Shown here one piece after another: positions 30,021 through 41,590 of a stretch of 64,000 nucleotides of DNA. A program made the translations under genes and the position numbers. The notes under the pieces were generated by a model. That model saw nothing but the letters and a program-made list of their open reading frames with translations, was not told where the DNA came from and searched no databases. Origin of the DNA: Serripes groenlandicus (lineage: Eukaryota > Mollusca > Bivalvia > Cardiida > Cardiidae); assembly GCA_031761405.1 (NCBI GenBank), contig JASEVX010000003.1:64154423-64218422 (forward strand). Reading direction: 5' to 3'. How positions within the stretch are numbered: the first letter of the stretch is position 1; each line of letters starts with the position of its first letter.

Positions 30021-30078
30021 ATTTAATACTTGGATTCAAAGGCTTTGTAGCGAAGATATCTAAACTGCCATCCGATAC
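30021..30078 (-). CDS. AUTS2: AUTS2-like short exon
   Basis: A 58-nt exon, VSDGSLDIFATKPLNPSIK plus one base. Acceptor TTTTTTCTATTTGCAG and donor GTAAGTTG are both strong. Only one of the three frames is free of stops, and that frame leaves one base, exactly what the next exon (23647) needs. Its sequence alone does not identify the family; membership is inferred from order and phase. Confidence 0.65.
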
Positions 30079-30136
30079 CTGCAAATAGAAAAAAATACAT
30101 CTGTAAGGTAAACTACCACCTGAATAGTATACTTAT

Positions 30137-30367
30137 TTAACCCTTTCCCACATACAACAAAACTGCAGCAGACGATTTTGAAAACATCTAGGCAAAAGCA
30201 CAAAAAATCCCTTTTAAATGGAAGAACAATAATTGAATAGAGTTGAAAATATGGTGACAAAAGGAGAAGTTGCTTGTTTTAAGCAACTAGACCTTTTGTT
30301 GTCATGTTTTCAAAAAGCTGTCTGCTGCAGAGGCGTCAGAAAGCGTCTATTTCAGGGAAAGGGATAA
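30137..30367 (+). mobile_element. M1 MITE near an exon acceptor
   Basis: TTAA left, ATAA right, 59 nt upstream of the 30021-30078 exon. Confidence 0.85.
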
Positions 30368-30793
30368 TACCTTTACCTGATTTTTTTTTTTTGAGCAAAT
30401 GAGAATTTGCTTAATTCCAGCAATTTTTCTTTTTTTCCAAATAATAGACTTTTCAAAAGCATGTGGAAAAGGGTGAAAAAAATCTGTTCCAGTAATTGGC
30501 TAAAAACAAATTATGTGCAATTTTGTACACAAATATTAAGTCACGGTAATTATTATAGTTAGATAGCATTCAAGTCTGAAAATTACCTGATAATTATACA
30601 AGACATTAATCCCTCTACAGCATATCATGTGACACAATTAGTACATCTAAAATGTTTCCGAAATCAAAAACCACAAAGTATTATATCTCCAACGTTTCCA
30701 AGATCAAGAATAAAACCAACAACTATTATTATCCAGAATGTTTCCAAGATGAAAATGAATACTATTACACTTGATATGATAGTGTTTCAACCT

Positions 30794-31023
30794 TTAACCC
30801 TTTCCCTCATACAACAATTCTGCAGCAGACGACTTTGAACGTATTTTGTCAAAACATAGAAAATCTCCATAATTGAATGGATAACCTATGACAAAAAGTG
30901 GAAAACATTGTGGCAAAAGGAGAAATTGCACGTTTTGTGCAATTTCTTATTTTGTCACTATGTTTTCAAAAAGCTGTCTGCTGCAGAGGCATCAGAAAGC
31001 GTCTATATGAGGGAAAGGGTTAA
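30794..31023 (+). mobile_element. M1 MITE, standard 230-bp copy
   Basis: TTAA both ends, very close to the 31227 copy in sequence. Confidence 0.92.
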
Positions 31024-31226
31024 ACCCACCACATAGGAAATCTTTCATCTCATCTACAACAACATACATATATGTGATAATAGAAGCCCAATTCTTGAAC
31101 CAGAGCCTCACAAAAACATTTGGTGAAAAAGAACACATTACCTAAACAACCTAAAGGAATAGATGCATTTAATAAATGACTATTGAAAAAGTCATTATGC
31201 ATTCACATACATATTTATTTGCAAGG

Positions 31227-31456
31227 TTAACCCTTTCCCCCATACGACAATTCTGCAGCAGACGACTTTTAACGTATTTTGTCAAAACATAGAAAATCTC
31301 CATAATTGAATGGATAACGTATGATAAAAAGTGGAAAACATTGTGGCAAAAGGAGAAATTGCACGTTTTGTGCAATTTCTTCTTTTGTCACTATGTTTTC
31401 AAAAAGCCGTCTGCTGCAGAGGCGTCAGAAAGCGTCTATATGAGGGAAAGGGTTAA
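31227..31456 (+). mobile_element. M1 MITE, standard 230-bp copy
   Basis: TTAA both ends; core TTGCACGTTTTGTGCAATTT. Confidence 0.92.
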
Positions 31457-31775
31457 GTGTTGATAAAATGATGTTTTAAGGTAGAATTTCACAAATCAAT
31501 AAACTTCCCATTTAGGAAGGTAACATCAATGTATCAGATAAAATGAACCAACTGTTTACAAAGTACTTAACCTAAAAGCTTCTCCTGTGATGTGTGAAAT
31601 ATTGTAATGGGGACGATATTTCAATCTCACAACATTGACAGCCATTCATTTAGGATTGCTGGCAGTATTATTACAGGTTATGGTAATGTGAAACTTTAAA
31701 TGTTTCCTCTATTTGATTAAGTCTATACGTTTTCTGCATCTCAAAAAATAAACTTGTGTTAATGTGTGGATTCAT

Positions 31776-31936
31776 TTAACCCTTTCCCTCATACGACAAT
31801 TCTGCAGCAGACGACTTTGAACGTATTTTGTCAAAACATTTAACGTTTTGTGCAATTTCTTCTTTTGTCACTATGTTTTCAAAAAGCCGTCTGCTGCAGA
31901 GGCGTCAGAAAGCGTCTATATGAGGGAAAGGGTTAA
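31776..31936 (+). mobile_element. M1 MITE, internal deletion
   Basis: 161 bp; the stretch from TAGAAAATCTCC through the left hairpin arm is missing. TTAA both ends. Confidence 0.9.
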
Positions 31937-32221
31937 GAGATTATTTCAATTTATTGTAGTTTTACCCTTTCTCGTTTACAGATCTCTTTCGAAAGCGACC
32001 AAAACCATAACCTCTTCACAATGTACGTGCTTACACAATATTAGTACATGGAAGTCTTACAACATATAATGGCCTGGTCAAAGTATGTTCTTCAAGTAAG
32101 TCAAATGTCCCAAAGATCAAAGTATGCATGCAATTAGGTCTTACATACATGCCTAACGCAGCCATGCATGTTCTCCAATCATCCAATACAGTTTGAACCA
32201 TATTCGTAGAGGGTCATCTAA

Positions 32222-32440
32222 TTAGCCCTTTCCCTCATATAGACGCTTTCTGGTGCCTCTACAGCAGACGGCTTTTTTAAAAACAGAATGACAAAAGAAG
32301 AAATTGATCAAGACAAGCAATTTCTCCTTTTGCCACAATGTTTTCCCCTTTCAGTCATAGCTAGGTTATCCATTCAATTATAGAGATTTTCTATAATTTG
32401 ACAAAATATGTTCAAAGTCGTCTGCTGCAGAATTATCAAA
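32222..32440 (-). mobile_element. M1 MITE, right terminus lost
   Basis: TTAGCCCTTTCCCTCATATA start; stops after CTGCAGAATTATC. Confidence 0.8.
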
Positions 32441-32959
32441 AGTAATGGTACTTAATATTAAAATAGATGGCCTGTTTCCAGTCTTATCCAATTTTGGACC
32501 ATTTTACCCAGAATCCATGAGAAATGCTCAATTTGCTCGTTCTCAATCAAAGATGACCCTGGTTGACACTAGAGTTCTGGTAACTTTAAATAAATGATTA
32601 TCTGCATACTGTACCCAAAGAAAACATCACCAGTCATAAACAAATGTTTACTCAAAGATAAACTTGTTGCCTTTGGTATAAAGTCTTTTCCCAAACGATA
32701 AGTCAGAATCACAGAGTTCTATCAAACGCAAACCCATCACCTGCTACAGATGAATTATAACCGATGCCTCTTCATGCACACATTTTTTATTTATTGCAAG
32801 AAAAGGAGAAATATCTCGAGGTCAATAATTTCTGTGGTTTTCCTAAATGTTTTAACTATATTAAATGTATTGAAACAGTTAAGTGTACTTTAAAATGTCT
32901 CGATATCACTATCAGTGATTCTCTGTGCCTTTTTTAAAACTTTTAAAATTCAGAAGATG

Positions 32960-33105
32960 CACTCCCACATTAAGACTCATCTGCAGCAGACATTTTTTTT
33001 ACCACAATGTTTCCAAGCATGATATTCAATAATGATACTTCAATATTTTTGCCAAGAATAGTTCCAAAATTGCCTGCTGCAGATTAGATGTTTTTTTGCA
33101 AAAGG
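32960..33105 (-). mobile_element. M1-like degraded copy
   Basis: CATCTGCAGCAGACATT and TTGCCTGCTGCAGATTAG; hairpin lost. Confidence 0.5.
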
Positions 33106-33376
33106 GTCCAATTCATAAATAAATTCAAACTATTAAGCCACATTGAATCAGCCGCGCCTGCTTTTCTGGTGTATCTATCAAGTATTATCTCAGAAAAATC
33201 ACCAAGCCAGAATGCGGCTTACATGCACATCAGACACGTTTATTTATAAATATTATAAACAAACACACATGCTTTCCATACTGTATCCAATGCACCCATA
33301 CAAACAAGAGGCCCAAAAGAACGCGAGTTCCTCTACTTGCTTTCAAACGTTTCTTTTCGATCTACTTTAATTAGTT

Positions 33377-33595
33377 TTAATGCTTTCCGACGCCCCTGCA
33401 GCAGATGACAATTTTTGAAACCATTGTGACAAAAGGATAAATTGCTCATAATGAGCAATTTACCCTTTTGTCAAAATGGTTTCAACTTGATTTAATATTA
33501 TATAATGTTTACTTTTATAGAGATTTAACTTATTTTTGCCTAAAAAAAGTTCCAAGACGTCTGCTGCAGATTTGCTGTATGTGGGAAAGGGTTAT
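33377..33595 (-). mobile_element. M1 MITE, left terminus shortened
   Basis: TTAATGCTTTCCGACGCC start, TTAT right; intact core. Confidence 0.75.
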
Positions 33596-34081
33596 TGTGT
33601 TGAATGATATCAGAAGAAACCAGTTGTGGACAATATCATGTACACATGCATCTGCTTTCATCTTTTTTAATTTACAAAGTAATGTAATATATTTGCTTAC
33701 TTTCATAATCTCTAATTAATATAAGCAATCTGTGCAAGTTCAAAAACTGGATGAAAATTGTGGACTCTTACTCACAAAAAGTTAATAACAAGACAGATCA
33801 CAAGAAAACCACTCAATAATCCTTAGGCCAGAAGAGCTGAAAACAATTTCTGGAAATATCATCATCAAAAACTCTTACAGTCATAAATATTCTCTCTTTT
33901 TTTTTTTATTCTTTCCCGCCCTTTCTATCAAAGTAACAGACATTAATACAATGTGTTCTATGTAACTGTTTACTAAGATGGAATTTGAACTATGAAAGGA
34001 ATCTATACAAATACCAATGACTTGAAAACATTTTGGGTAACGACCTTATCCTGACATTGTTGGATCACTTGCAGAGGTCCA

Positions 34082-34238
34082 GATAAGGAGGGGTATACAG
34101 CTCTTTTCACCACAATATCTCCCTTTTATCCAACCAAATCCTATGATGTAGGTACTCAAAAGAATCGTCTCAATGAGACGATTCTTTTGAGTACCTACAA
34201 CATAGGGTTACAGGGTCAAATAAGGATTTAAGAACATG
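34082..34238. mobile_element. Palindromic MITE, family of 58891-59062
   Basis: Shares GATAAGG start and the long fold-back 34139-34208 (arms ...GTACTCAAAAGAATCGTCTC / GAGACGATTCTTTTGAGTAC...). Right end diverged. Confidence 0.7.
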
Positions 34239-34387
34239 CAATAGGTCTCTGATCTAGAGCACTGACTTGTAATGCTATCCCCACAATTCTGAGCACCAAC
34301 ATATGCTAATAATTCAGGTGAAATGCATGGCAGAGTTATGATTGTTGCAACATACAGTGTGGAACCAGGTTATTTAGTTACGAAGAC

Positions 34388-34402
34388 ATATATATATATA
34401 TG
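34388..34402. repeat. AT microsatellite
   Basis: Short (TA)n run; similar (TA)n at 60445-60464 and a 23-A run at 34506-34528. Confidence 0.7.
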
Positions 34403-34581
34403 CTCTTGTGGTTCAGGGGGAAAGCAGTCTAAACATCAAACTTAACCAAAATTGCAACATTGAGACAGATGACTATCAAGAGTCAAACTATAATTCACTT
34501 ATTTTAAAAAAAAAAAAAAAAAAAAAAATCAGATGAGCTAAAAATGAAAAATGCCTTTTATCCAAGTCTGTTTATTGTTAA

Positions 34582-34783
34582 TTAACCCTTTCACATTTAC
34601 GACACATCTGCAGAAGACAACTTTGAAACAAAAGAGGCAAGGCAACAACATCAAAAATCTCAATAACTGATGATGGTATAATTATTGAATAGATCTGAAA
34701 ACATTGTGGCGAAAAAAGACATTACATATTATGTTTTCAAAAGGCTACTGCTGCAGCTGGGTTTGAATGTGGGAAAAGATTTT
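34582..34783 (+). mobile_element. M1 MITE, old copy
   Basis: TTAACCCTTTCACATTTACG left; right end GTGGGAAAAGATT. Confidence 0.65.
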
Positions 34784-34982
34784 ATTCAAATTTCAAACTG
34801 TGGGGAGGTTTTTCTGGTTTTTGCTGGCAGGTGTGTGTGTGTGGGCATAGAGAATTACAATCTTGTTCATCAACCTGTTATCTGTTTAACATTATCTTAT
34901 CAAATTTACTTTTTTCTGCCCTGCTTCCTCATTTATTATACCATTGTAAAAGTTTCACAAATTGCCCAAGTAGACCTACTTT

Positions 34983-35135
34983 GTTAACCCAGTATCACAA
35001 ATTCAACAAAGCTGCAGCAGACCACATTGAAAACATCCAAGACAAATATATCTTTCCAAGTAAAAAAATAATTTCTGACTAGAGTAGTAAACATTGATGC
35101 AAAAGGAGAATTTTGAGTAATTTCTTCTTTGACCC
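34983..35135 (+). mobile_element. M1 MITE, partial
   Basis: TTAACCCAGTATCACAAATTC and GCTGCAGCAGACCAC; right half lost. Confidence 0.55.
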
Positions 35136-35507
35136 TTCAGCTCATGGTAAAAATATTGGAATATTGCTTCTCTTTTCCTTGTCTAAAAGATTTAAATTAA
35201 ATATTGTAAATCTTGAAACACCAAATTAAAAACGGAATCAGGGTTTTTGAAAGAGGATATATCAGAAGATGGTTAGAGATACCTCTGTTATCCCTCTGTT
35301 AGCGGATTACATATCCCAACAGGAGATTCATAAATGTGCCAGTTACATTATATCCCCCCTTTGTGATAAAATATGCAGCAAAAAACGCACGAAATGTGCA
35401 AAAATATGTATCATGTTATCGCTGGCAAACAGCAAGCAGTTTCTTTTATAAAAAAAACCCTGCACTGTGAAATGCAAGAAATAATCAAACAAACTAAAAA
35501 AACCAAA

Positions 35508-35548
35508 CAAGAGGGCCAAGAAGGCACTAAATCGATCAACTAAGTAAT
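35508..35548 (+). mobile_element. 5'-end fragment of the tandem-core element family
   Basis: AACAAGAGGGCCAAGAAGGC then ATCGATCAACT, matching the start of 14564-15913. Confidence 0.5.
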
Positions 35549-35579
35549 AACAGTAGCAAATTTGTAACTGTTAATGTTG

Positions 35580-35633
35580 ATATCGAGTTTACAAAGTTGT
35601 CTGCTGCAGATTTGTTTTATGTGGGAAAGGGTT
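35580..35633 (-). mobile_element. M1 right-end fragment
   Basis: GTTGTCTGCTGCAGATTTG and GTGGGAAAGGGTT. Confidence 0.65.
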
Positions 35634-35734
35634 CATCTCTGCACCAAAGATAAGACAGACAAGAGTAAGACATATCAGGGAATCTTTGAACTTATGGCAG
35701 AGGAAAATATTATCCCATGTTTGTTTTATTCGGA

Positions 35735-35915
35735 TTTTAATATATTACACTATTATCAACATTATTTCAGTTATATCACTGCACCATTGGACTTAATATT
35801 CATGTTCCTTGGGTAAACAAACCAGTACTAGGCTAGGAAATTTGCCTTGCCAGAGGGCACTTCACCACGATCGCTGCTACTGGGGATCAAACCAGGGATA
35901 CCGGTTCAAAACGCC
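35735..35915. mobile_element. SINE type C remnant
   Basis: ATTATTTCAGTTATATCACTG tail-like part, TTGGGTAAACAAACCAGTAC and TGCCTTGCCAGAGGGCAC, shared with 11990-12190. Confidence 0.55.
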
Positions 35916-35929
35916 CAACACTTATCACT

Positions 35930-36028
35930 TATTCATAGGTTATCCATTCAATTATATAGATTCTCTATTTTTTGACAAAATATGTTCAAAGTAGTCTGCT
36001 ACAGAATTGTCGTATGAGGGAAGGGTAA
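35930..36028 (-). mobile_element. M1 right half
   Basis: CATAGGTTATCCATTCAATT through CGTATGAGGGAAGGGTAA. Confidence 0.75.
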
Positions 36029-36097
36029 AGGTTACACTGAACAAGATTGCCATAAGCAAACACTCATCTGCTTTTTTTTTTCAAAGTCGAAACTAAG

Positions 36098-36386
36098 TAC
36101 TATCACTGAAGATGATAAATACCCCCTAAACAGCACCTTGACCTACACCATAAGTTAATAAGTAAAAGGGCCATAACTCTGTAAAATAACATGCAATTGT
36201 AACCCCTTTAGGATATGCACATCTACTTTTGGTATAGAAGCTTCATGTAAACTTTTATTGAATTCTACCTAGTGGTTTGTTAGAAATAGGCCAGACAAAA
36301 TATGGCTTCCGACCGACCGACAGACAGGCAGGCAGCCCGACACAGTGACTCCTTTATACCCCCTCTTCTTCGAAGGGGGTATAAAA
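36098..36386. mobile_element. Unclassified repeat ending in a hairpin
   Basis: Starts near AATACCCCCTAAACAGC and ends TATACCCCCTCTTCTTCG AAGGGGGTATA, a stem-loop at 36353-36383, preceded by a (GACC)/(GACA)/(GGCA) tract. Probably a non-autonomous element; family unknown. Confidence 0.45.
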
Positions 36387-37108
36387 AGGGGCATTACTGA
36401 ATGATTATTAGAACCAGAATAATGTGACTTGGTATGGACATGCATATAATTGTACCTGGAAACATCATGTATCGGGTTTCATTCGAAAAAAGCTGAATGG
36501 TTTTTGAGTTATGAGGTAAGGTTAAAGTGTTGTGACAACACACAGATGGACACAAAGGCTATTGCAATGTAGCCCTACTGTTTTGCATTGAAGAAAGGAG
36601 GAGCTAATAAAATGACATGAGTTGGATTGTATGTTGTTCAGTCATAATTCTTCCACTCTAGACATTTAACCAAAGCAACCACATGCATCATTTAGCATAA
36701 TATATTCCAATTAGCCAGAGAGAAAGCTAACAGAATAATTGATGTTTTAAACAGCTATGGTTTTCCCTTCATCTTCTTATTTCAGTTGGGAGGAGTGACT
36801 AGTTCTACAAATGATTAACAAAGTTATCCTCCTGTCTGCCTGGGTTTGTTTACAGCCATTTGGCGAGCACAAGTCTTGATTACCAAGTGTTGCCAACTGT
36901 TCAGAATTTAAACTATTCACTGATGCAGTCAGCATTCGTTCAATCACAAGTGTGAGTTTTACATGGTTAGGTGAACTAGATGCTGTGATATAATGACTGA
37001 ATACTCTCCAAAGGGGATTTGATCAAGCAATCAATAGTTCCAAGCAGTCAAAGGTGTTGATATGTAGTTCAACAACAATTGTATATCAGTTAAATCATTC
37101 AGCCACAA

Positions 37109-37348
37109 TATGAGCCGTCCCACCAGTAAACCAACATTGTGCTGTAAAGTATCAGCCTAAGCATGCAGTGCAGGCTTACCCGGATAGATACTTTGCCTCC
37201 TGTGGATTTTCTGTTTCTGTTTCAGGAATCATTACTCTATATTTCTATGTGTCTGCCTGGATCAGTCTGTGCGGACTGCGCAGGCTGATCTTGGTCGATA
37301 CATTACGCAGAGGCCATAATGTTTTGTTTTTTCGCTGGACGGCTCATA
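37109..37348. mobile_element. 240-bp MITE with TATGAGCCGTCC termini
   Basis: TATGAGCCGTCC at 37109 and its complement GGACGGCTCATA at 37337-37348. The interior has GATCAGTCTGTGCGGACTGC GCAGG and a matching inverted stretch. A short ORF here (ends TAHILP) is repeat sequence. Confidence 0.7.
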
Positions 37349-37424
37349 TACTTCCCTAAGTCTTACTTTAGATCAATCACATGAGGTGCAGATGGTAGAC
37401 AGAGAAAAACTTTCAATAGTGGTA

Positions 37425-37623
37425 TTAACCCTTTCCAACATACAACAAATCTGCAGCAGACAACTTTGAAAACATACCCCAACAAATTTGGAAACTCCCT
37501 TTAAATGAAAGTACAATAATTGAAAATATGGTGACAAAAGACGAGCAATTTCTAAGTCTTTTGTCAAAATGTTTTCAAAAAGCCGTCTTCTGCAGAGGCG
37601 TCAGAAAGCGTCTATAGGATTAA
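37425..37623 (+). mobile_element. M1 MITE
   Basis: TTAA both ends; right terminus shortened to GTCTATAGGATTAA. Confidence 0.82.
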
Positions 37624-37901
37624 CACATAATTATGATAATTGGTAATAATCCAATACCAGTTTTGGGAATGAATTACAAATAACCAGACAGGTAAAAAAA
37701 AACCTACAACTCTTAGAAGCAGAAACTGTCAGTCTTTATCTCAAGAACTAATAAACAAGTGCATGTCAGCAGTCAGGTCTACACTTATCAGGCAAACGCG
37801 GAGTGGAGTTTTTTGTCTGCCGTTTTTTTTTCCTTCTCAAAGATTGATGTCATCTGACAACTGAGAAAAGTACACATACATGCATCCTGATCGTCCCTTC
37901 T

Positions 37902-38131
37902 TTAACCCTTTCCCATATACAGCAAATCTGCAGCAGACGACTTTGAAATCAGCGTGGCAAAACACACAATAAGTCTATAAATGAAGTTATAAATACTGAA
38001 AAAAGTTTTAAAACATTGTGGCCAAAAGGAGAAATTGCTCACTTTCAGCAATTTCTCCTTATGCCACAATGTTTTCAAAAGGCGTCTGCTGCAGAGGCGT
38101 CAGAAAGTGTCTGTATATGGGAAGGGGTTAA
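37902..38131 (+). mobile_element. M1 MITE, 230 bp
   Basis: TTAA both ends; core TTGCTCACTTTCAGCAATTT. Confidence 0.9.
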
Positions 38132-38194
38132 CCCTTACGTTCTCTTAACTTACAGTGTTCATGTCACTGTAACTGGTCAAATACCTTAATTTAT

Positions 38195-38312
38195 GTACAG
38201 CAAATCTGCAGCAGACAACTTTGAACGAATCTTGGGAAAGGCATGGAAAAGCTCTATAAATGTAGGTATAATTGCTACTGAAAAGAGTTGAAAACATTGT
38301 GGGAGACTCCTA
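38195..38312 (+). mobile_element. M1 left half
   Basis: GTACAGCAAATCTGCAGCAG to GAAAACATTGTGGG. Confidence 0.65.
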
Positions 38313-38665
38313 GGTAAATTCATTAACCCCCTCTGAAAGTGACAGTGCATACAAATGTTGTTTCTAAAAAACCTGTTTGCAGTGCTTTTAACTATTCTCT
38401 GATGAACTTTTCAAAAGAACTTGAATGGCATCAGTAATTCATGATGGCAAACGGCTGGGTTCAACAAGAACATATATAGAAAGGTCTGAATTGTTTATGC
38501 ATGCATTCTGAGTAACATAATGGCCAGGCAATATAGCTATCATACCAAATAATAATGGCCAGACAAATATCATCCCAAATAAATAATAACCATTTTGTTC
38601 CTCTTTATTAAGTTATTGAAAGGCCAAAGCAAAAAATGTCATACATATAAAGAATCAAAGAACGA

Positions 38666-38775
38666 ATTAACCCTTCTCCAAATGTAGAAGGGTTGACACA
38701 TCTGTAGCAGCAGAGAAATTTCCACTTTTGTCACAAGGTTTTCAACTTAATTCAATATTATACTTAATTTATAGC
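38666..38775 (-). mobile_element. M1 MITE, partial
   Basis: TTAACCCTTCTCCAAATG, then CATCTGTAGCAGCAGAG and ATTTCCACTTTTGTCAC. Confidence 0.6.
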
Positions 38776-39073
38776 ATGCGCAAACGATACCATTGTAACA
38801 GGTTGAATTTTGAAGTCATGTGATGTAAATGCTGCTTAAGGGGCATCTAAATTAATGTCCTCTATATCACAGAAAAAGGTTAAAAGTATCGATAAAATCA
38901 TTTTATGATTCCATATTTTGAAGGCTAATTTAAACTGTTTAATGCTGAATTTTTAAAATGGACTTGCCCAGCTTTGCATTAGAAGAGTCCATAGCCAATT
39001 TCAGGAATGTTGATTTAACCTGGTCAAACCATATTACTGGTGGCACACCTGCTTCACAGCATCGGTTCCCCAG

Positions 39074-39260
39074 TTAAAGGGTTACAACAAATCTGCAGCA
39101 GATGACTTTGAAAACATTAAGGCAAAGCTATGCACTTCCTCTATAAATGAAACTTTAATTATTGGATAAAGTTGAAAATATTATTGCAAATGGAGATATT
39201 GCTCATTATGTATTCAAAAGTAGTCTGCTGCAGAGGCGTCAAATGTGTGAAAGGGCTTAA
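39074..39260 (+). mobile_element. M1 MITE, left terminus inverted/lost
   Basis: Begins TTAAAGGGTTACAAC and ends GTGAAAGGGCTTAA. Confidence 0.7.
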
Positions 39261-39501
39261 TGTTGCAAAAAGATTTATACAATAGGAAATAATAAATATA
39301 TCCCAATGCATGTTAATGTTACATTAAACCTTTATTTATCACTTGATCAAAGTATTTAGTGCTCATACCGATTCAATTTGGTTTTTATAGAGGAATAAAT
39401 TTCAACGAAAATAGCATGTATTCTAATGTCTGGTTCTTTATATTCCTTTGTCGTGTCACATTCAAATATCATCATTAGTCCTTTGCCACATACAACAATT
39501 C

Positions 39502-39722
39502 TGAGCCGTCCCGCGAGAAAACCAACATGATGGCTTCTGTGTAATGTATCGACCCATATCAGCCTGCGCAGTCCGTGCAGACTGATCCGGTCGACATATT
39601 CCATCTCAGAGGGATAGAATAATGTTTCCCCGATACAGAAAAACCACAGGAGGCGAAAAGTGTCTATAGAGTAAGCCTGTGCAGCATGCTTAGGTTGATC
39701 CGGGTCGATACTTTATGCAGAG
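39502..39722. mobile_element. Related MITE, one end missing
   Basis: GAGCCGTCCCGCGAGAAAAC start, CAGCCTGCGCAGTCCGTGCA body, as in 37109-37348; it interrupts an M1 left end (39474-39501). Confidence 0.65.
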
Positions 39723-39724
39723 TA

Positions 39725-39912
39725 CGCATACACTTTTTGGGGCATCTGAAGCAAGAGCATTTCGAAAACTTTGTGGCAAAATGAGAACTGCTCATCACAA
39801 TGGTATCAACTCTTTTCAATGCTTATACTTTGATTTAGAGATTTCCATATTATGAACATGAGTTTTTACAAATTCGCCTGCTACAGATTTATTGTACGTG
39901 GAATGGGATTAA
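39725..39912 (-). mobile_element. M1 MITE, left terminus lost
   Basis: GCATCTGAAGCAAGAGC start, right TTAA shared with the next copy. Confidence 0.65.
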
Positions 39913-40078
39913 CCCTTACCCTCATACGACAATTCTGTCTGCAGACGACTTTGAACGTATTTTGTCAGATGGATAACCTATGACTAAAAGTGGAAAACAT
40001 TGTGACAAAAGGAGAAATTGCACGTTCTGTGCAATTTCTTCTTTTGTCACTATGTTTTCAAAACGCCGTCTGCTTTAA
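39909..40078 (+). mobile_element. M1 MITE, right end replaced by the next copy
   Basis: Runs TTAACCCTTACCCTCATACG to GCCGTCTGCTTTAA, where the next copy begins. Confidence 0.85.
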
Positions 40079-40300
40079 CCCTTTACCTCATACGACAATT
40101 CTGCAGCAGACGAGAACGTATTTTATCAAAACATAGAAAATCTCCATAAATGAATGGATAACCTATGACAAAAAGTGGAAAACATTGTGACAAAAGGAGA
40201 AATTGCACGTTCTGTGCAATTTCTTCTTTTGTCACTATGTTTTCAAAAAGCCGTCTGCTGCAGAGGCGTCAGAAAGCGTCTATATGGGGGAAAGGGTTAA
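40075..40300 (+). mobile_element. M1 MITE, young copy
   Basis: TTAA both ends; 226 bp. Confidence 0.9.
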
Positions 40301-40329
40301 TGTATACTGGAAATCTAGCAGATTAATTG

Positions 40330-40472
40330 GGGTTTCAAGCCCTTTTCAACAATATTTCAGTCATGTAATGGCGGCTATATTTCACCTACCCATAATTTCC
40401 CAGGCTTTCTAACACAAGTATTCCAAACAACATTTTCTTTCCAAGCAACAGGCTGCTTTTCCACTTAGACTG
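40330..40472 (-). mobile_element. SINE type A, 3' part (split by M1)
   Basis: CCTTTTCAACAATATTTCAG tail and AGGCTGCTTTTCCACTTAG; continues at 40703. Confidence 0.75.
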
Positions 40473-40702
40473 TTAACCCTTTCCCTCATACGACAATTCT
40501 GCAGCGGACGACTTTGAACATATTTTGTCAAAACATAGAAAATCTCTATAGTTGAATGGATAACCTATGACTAAAAGTGGAAAACGTTGTGGCAAAAGGA
40601 GAAATTGCACGTTTTGTGCAATTTCTTCTTTGGTCACTATGTTTTCAAAAAGCCGTCTGCTGCAGAGGTGTCAGAAAGCGTCTATATGAGGGAAAGGGTT
40701 AA
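40473..40702 (+). mobile_element. M1 MITE, standard 230-bp copy inside a SINE
   Basis: TTAA both ends, inserted at a GACTGTTAAC site of a type A SINE. Confidence 0.92.
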
Positions 40703-40805
40703 CAGAGGATGAATGAAGCTAAAAATGTCAAATTGGCTTATCATACATCGGAAAGAATGTGGGCCGAGTTGAAACTCACAACCCCTGGCTGAGGATTGAA
40801 GAGTT
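40703..40805 (-). mobile_element. SINE type A, 5' part (split by M1)
   Basis: ATCGGAAAGAATGTGGGCCG and AACTCACAACCCCTGGC. Confidence 0.7.
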
Positions 40806-40812
40806 GTTAAAC

Positions 40813-41043
40813 TTTACCCTTTCCCACATACAACAGATCTGCAGCAGACGCCTTTGAAAACGTCAAGGTAAAAATATGATAAAACCTTTTTAAATAAAAT
40901 TATAAACGTTGAATAGATTTTAAAATCTTTTTTACAAAAGGGGAAATTGCTCGTTTTGAGTAATTTCTTCTTTTGTCTCAAAGTTTTCAAAAGTTGTCTG
41001 CTGCAGAGGCGTCAGAAAGCATCTATATGTGGGAAAGGGTTAA
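40813..41043 (+). mobile_element. M1 MITE
   Basis: TTTA left, TTAA right; 231 bp. Confidence 0.88.
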
Positions 41044-41434
41044 CTACATTTAACCTTTGTTGTACTTAACAAATCATAACATACTAAATTCCAAAAGCTT
41101 GCAAATCAAAAACAAGAAACCTATCAGCTAATGATCCATCAAAAAATCTTTGGTATGAATTCCTGCACAAATACTCTTTCATGCTATATATATAATTACA
41201 TTAATGCTTTGCTATAATCCAACACACAGGCAAAAATCTCCACAAAAACTTTCCCCCGACAAAGTCCCCATCTCTCATCTATGGGATCTTGTGCTAAATC
41301 CCATAATGCATCCTAATCCTCTACATAATCTCCATAGATTTTTCTCCTGGCATTAATATCACTATTCTATCCATTGTTTATAAAACATTCTAACAGCCAG
41401 TTATTATTCAACCCATCATGACCGTGTAACTCCT

Positions 41435-41590
41435 TTAACCCTTTCCCTCATATAGAAGCTTTCGGACGCCTCTGCAGCAGACTGCTTTATGAAAACATGT
41501 CGACAAAAGTAGAAATTGCTCAAGACAAGCAATTTCTCCTTTTGCCACATTATGTTTTCAACTCTTTTCAGTAAATATACTAGGCAAAAG
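41435..41590 (-). mobile_element. M1 MITE, left two thirds
   Basis: TTAACCCTTTCCCTCATATA start; passes into another copy near TAAATATACTAGGC. Confidence 0.8.

Larger units (their letters stand above)
10859..30078 (-). other. AUTS2: AUTS2/fibrosin/tay-family gene, partial (four exons)
   Basis: Four minus-strand exons join without frame conflict: 30021-30078 (19 codons + 1 nt), 22741-23647 (2 nt + 301 codons + 2 nt), 16275-16537 (1 nt + 87 codons + 1 nt), 10859-11079 (2 nt + 73 codons). The junction codons become Cys, Gly and Asn. All donors are GTAAGT/GTAAGA-like, and all acceptors end in a pyrimidine-rich tract plus CAG. The 483-residue product is Pro/Thr/His/Gln-rich, typical of the disordered middle of AUTS2 proteins, which act in the nucleus with a variant Polycomb PRC1 complex and in neural development in vertebrates (family knowledge). 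Family assignment rests mainly on the last exon. Upstream and downstream exons are missing or outside the window. Confidence 0.75.

Noticed and set aside
38138..38157. Possible micro-exon before GTAAGTTAAG
   Set aside because: Needs a ~19-nt exon, and its phase does not fit the neighbouring candidates.
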